Positions 6,863 through 6,967 of a stretch of DNA of 6,967 bases are shown one piece after another. Below the pieces are notes generated by a model that worked only from the letters and a program-made list of their open reading frames with translations, was not told the DNA's origin and searched no databases. A program made the translations under genes and the position numbers. The DNA is taken from assembly GCA_013694685.1 (NCBI GenBank), contig JACDBY010000437.1, positions 1 to 6,967 of the forward strand, read 5' to 3'. The stretch's first letter is position 1, and each line of letters begins with the position of its first letter. The DNA is from Actinomycetota bacterium (GTDB lineage: Bacteria; Actinomycetota; Thermoleophilia; Gaiellales; Gaiellaceae).

Positions 6863-6967
6863 TCAGACGACCCGGCGGGCGGCAACGATAGCAGCGGTGA
6901 GAGCGAGCGCCCCTTCGAGATCGTCGGTGCGGATCGCGACCTCCTGTCGCGCGGAAGTGTAGACAGC
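6863..6967 (-). CDS. C-terminal fragment of an unrecognised protein (5' end outside window)
   Basis: The minus-strand frame entering from the right edge is open for 34 codons and ends in TGA at 6863. The fragment begins AVYTSARQEVAIRTDDL and finishes with an Ala-rich helix ending VAARRVV. Codons are GC-rich at position three, as in the neighbours. Too little is present to identify it. In many actinobacteria mfd (transcription-repair coupling factor) precedes the ppiC-mazG pair, so the C-terminus of Mfd is a reasonable but untested guess. It ends 92 bases upstream of the PPIase start. Confidence 0.5.
   Translation of the reverse strand, partial: AVYTSARQEVAIRTDDLEGALALTAAIVAARRVV

Overview
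The window is GC-rich, with strongly GC-biased third codon positions and frequent GTG starts. It carries a stretch of core chromosome typical of Actinomycetota. The order ppiC-type foldase – mazG – eno – ftsB/divIC-like – DUF501 protein is the conserved actinobacterial block around enolase. The protein sequences and the extra pyruvate kinase gene suggest a deep branch such as Thermoleophilia (Solirubrobacterales/Gaiellales type), but that placement is inference. I see no mobile element, CRISPR array, tRNA or rRNA.

Right to left along the minus strand, the window holds: the 3' end of an unrecognised gene (6863-6967); a lipoprotein parvulin-type peptidyl-prolyl isomerase (5757-6770); MazG nucleotide pyrophosphohydrolase (4934-5743), 13 bases behind it; enolase (3001-4278); pyruvate kinase (1324-2736); a septum-formation-initiator/FtsB-like membrane protein (889-1245); a DUF501 protein (352-858); and a small hypothetical protein (44-394) overlapping the DUF501 gene. 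One NUDIX hydrolase (4373-4828) lies on the plus strand between mazG and eno, divergent from eno and convergent with mazG.

Enolase makes phosphoenolpyruvate and pyruvate kinase consumes it, so 3001-4278 plus 1324-2736 is a lower-glycolysis pair. MazG and the NUDIX protein are both pyrophosphohydrolases that may clean nucleotide pools. The FtsB-like protein belongs to cell division, and the PPIase to folding of exported proteins.

The most interesting material is regulatory. Enolase appears to start at CTG behind a perfect Shine-Dalgarno sequence. Pyruvate kinase looks leaderless. The eno/NUDIX divergent region has nested dyads. The eno-pyk gap contains an AT-rich island with a CRP/GlxR-type palindrome inside the spacer of a plus-strand promoter-like element. 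That element is followed by a strong ribosome-binding site and a start codon that point into the antisense strand of the enolase 3' end.
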